Of a stretch of 64,000 bases of DNA, positions 63,928-64,000 are shown one piece after another. Every line of letters begins with the position of its first letter. Positions within the stretch are counted from its first letter, which is position 1. The stretch comes from Pseudarthrobacter sp. AL07 (GTDB taxonomy: Bacteria > Actinomycetota > Actinomycetes > Actinomycetales > Micrococcaceae). The stretch is from assembly GCF_029960665.1 (NCBI RefSeq), contig NZ_JASBRB010000001.1, forward strand, positions 248,001-312,000, written 5' to 3'. The notes under the pieces are model-generated. The model did not search any database. It was given only the letters and a program-made list of their open reading frames with translations, and was not told the origin of the DNA. Position numbers and translations under genes: made by a program.

Positions 63928-64000
63928 ATGAGCAAACTAACGGACGGCCAAACAACCGGAATCAACTGGTCCGCCGTGTTCGCCTTTCCCAACCCCGTCA
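63928..64000 (+). CDS. Start of an unidentified gene cut by the window edge
   Basis: An ATG at 63928 opens a frame of 24 visible residues that runs off the window end (SKLTDGQTTGINWSAVF, then AFPNPV). TAGCCT lies six bases upstream, the leaderless pattern used elsewhere here. The FAFPNPV ending recalls the start of DUF4395 membrane proteins, but the visible part is too short to be sure. Confidence 0.5.
   Translation, partial: MSKLTDGQTTGINWSAVFAFPNPV

Overview
This is a high-GC chromosomal segment from an actinobacterium, most likely a member of the Micrococcaceae close to Arthrobacter or Pseudarthrobacter. The evidence is the strong GC bias at third codon positions, frequent GTG and TTG starts, a very long Rho with an Arg/Asp/Asn-rich insertion, actinobacterial families (NucS, DUF2550, DUF3039, DUF2017, DUF222-HNH) and, from remembered gene order, broad collinearity with the Rv1292-Rv1341 stretch of Mycobacterium tuberculosis. 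The genus is an inference. There is no rRNA, CRISPR array, prophage or insertion sequence.

Layout. 1-1225 is a left edge with a cut rhodanese gene and a scar made of a twice-deleted alcohol dehydrogenase copy joined to the tail of an ABC ATPase. 1319-6905 holds the intact zinc alcohol dehydrogenase, a HIT protein and the HrpA-type helicase. 7223-10788 is more variable: a truncated AraC-type regulator, a protealysin-like M4 protease with its emfourin-type inhibitor, and a DUF222/HNH endonuclease. 11012-14053 has tRNA-Arg(CCG) and a three-gene flavin operon: an FMN-binding lipoprotein, an ApbE flavin transferase, and an NqrB/RnfD-like membrane domain fused to a ferredoxin-NADP reductase-like domain. 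This operon is the strongest candidate here for a poorly described system, because it would carry electrons from cytosolic NAD(P)H to a flavin outside the membrane.

14214-29303 is the conserved amino acid, transcription and translation block: argS-lysA-hom-thrC-thrB, then rho, prfA, prmC and tsaC, then wall-polymer genes (a WecG/TagA-type transferase, a GT2 enzyme and a WecA-type phosphotransferase). 29396-37333 is the F1Fo ATP synthase operon, with two small assembly-type membrane proteins and atpBEFHAGDC. 37344-41633 continues with DUF2550, a membrane-anchored esterase-like protein and a large rhomboid-like/DUF2156 fusion.

41779-49708 holds a cold-shock protein with a structured leader, the mismatch-specific nuclease NucS, a small zinc-site protein, an alpha/beta hydrolase, an AI-2E family transporter, an unrecognised multi-domain membrane protein, a thioredoxin-fold/TPR protein and an OYE-family flavin reductase. 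49781-55202 holds an ABC exporter pair, nagB, DUF3039 and a superfamily 2 helicase. 55288-61756 has NAD salvage (pncA, pncB), then clpS-DUF2017-murI-MBL hydrolase-rph-rdgB. The end carries a DedA protein, an exonuclease-BRCT fusion and the start of one further gene.

Across the window about a dozen starts, on both strands, sit exactly 6 or 7 bases after a TANNNT hexamer. This is the signature of leaderless transcription in actinobacteria, and I used it to choose several starts. Most other genes are packed with 0-20 base gaps or 1-19 base overlaps, implying translational coupling.
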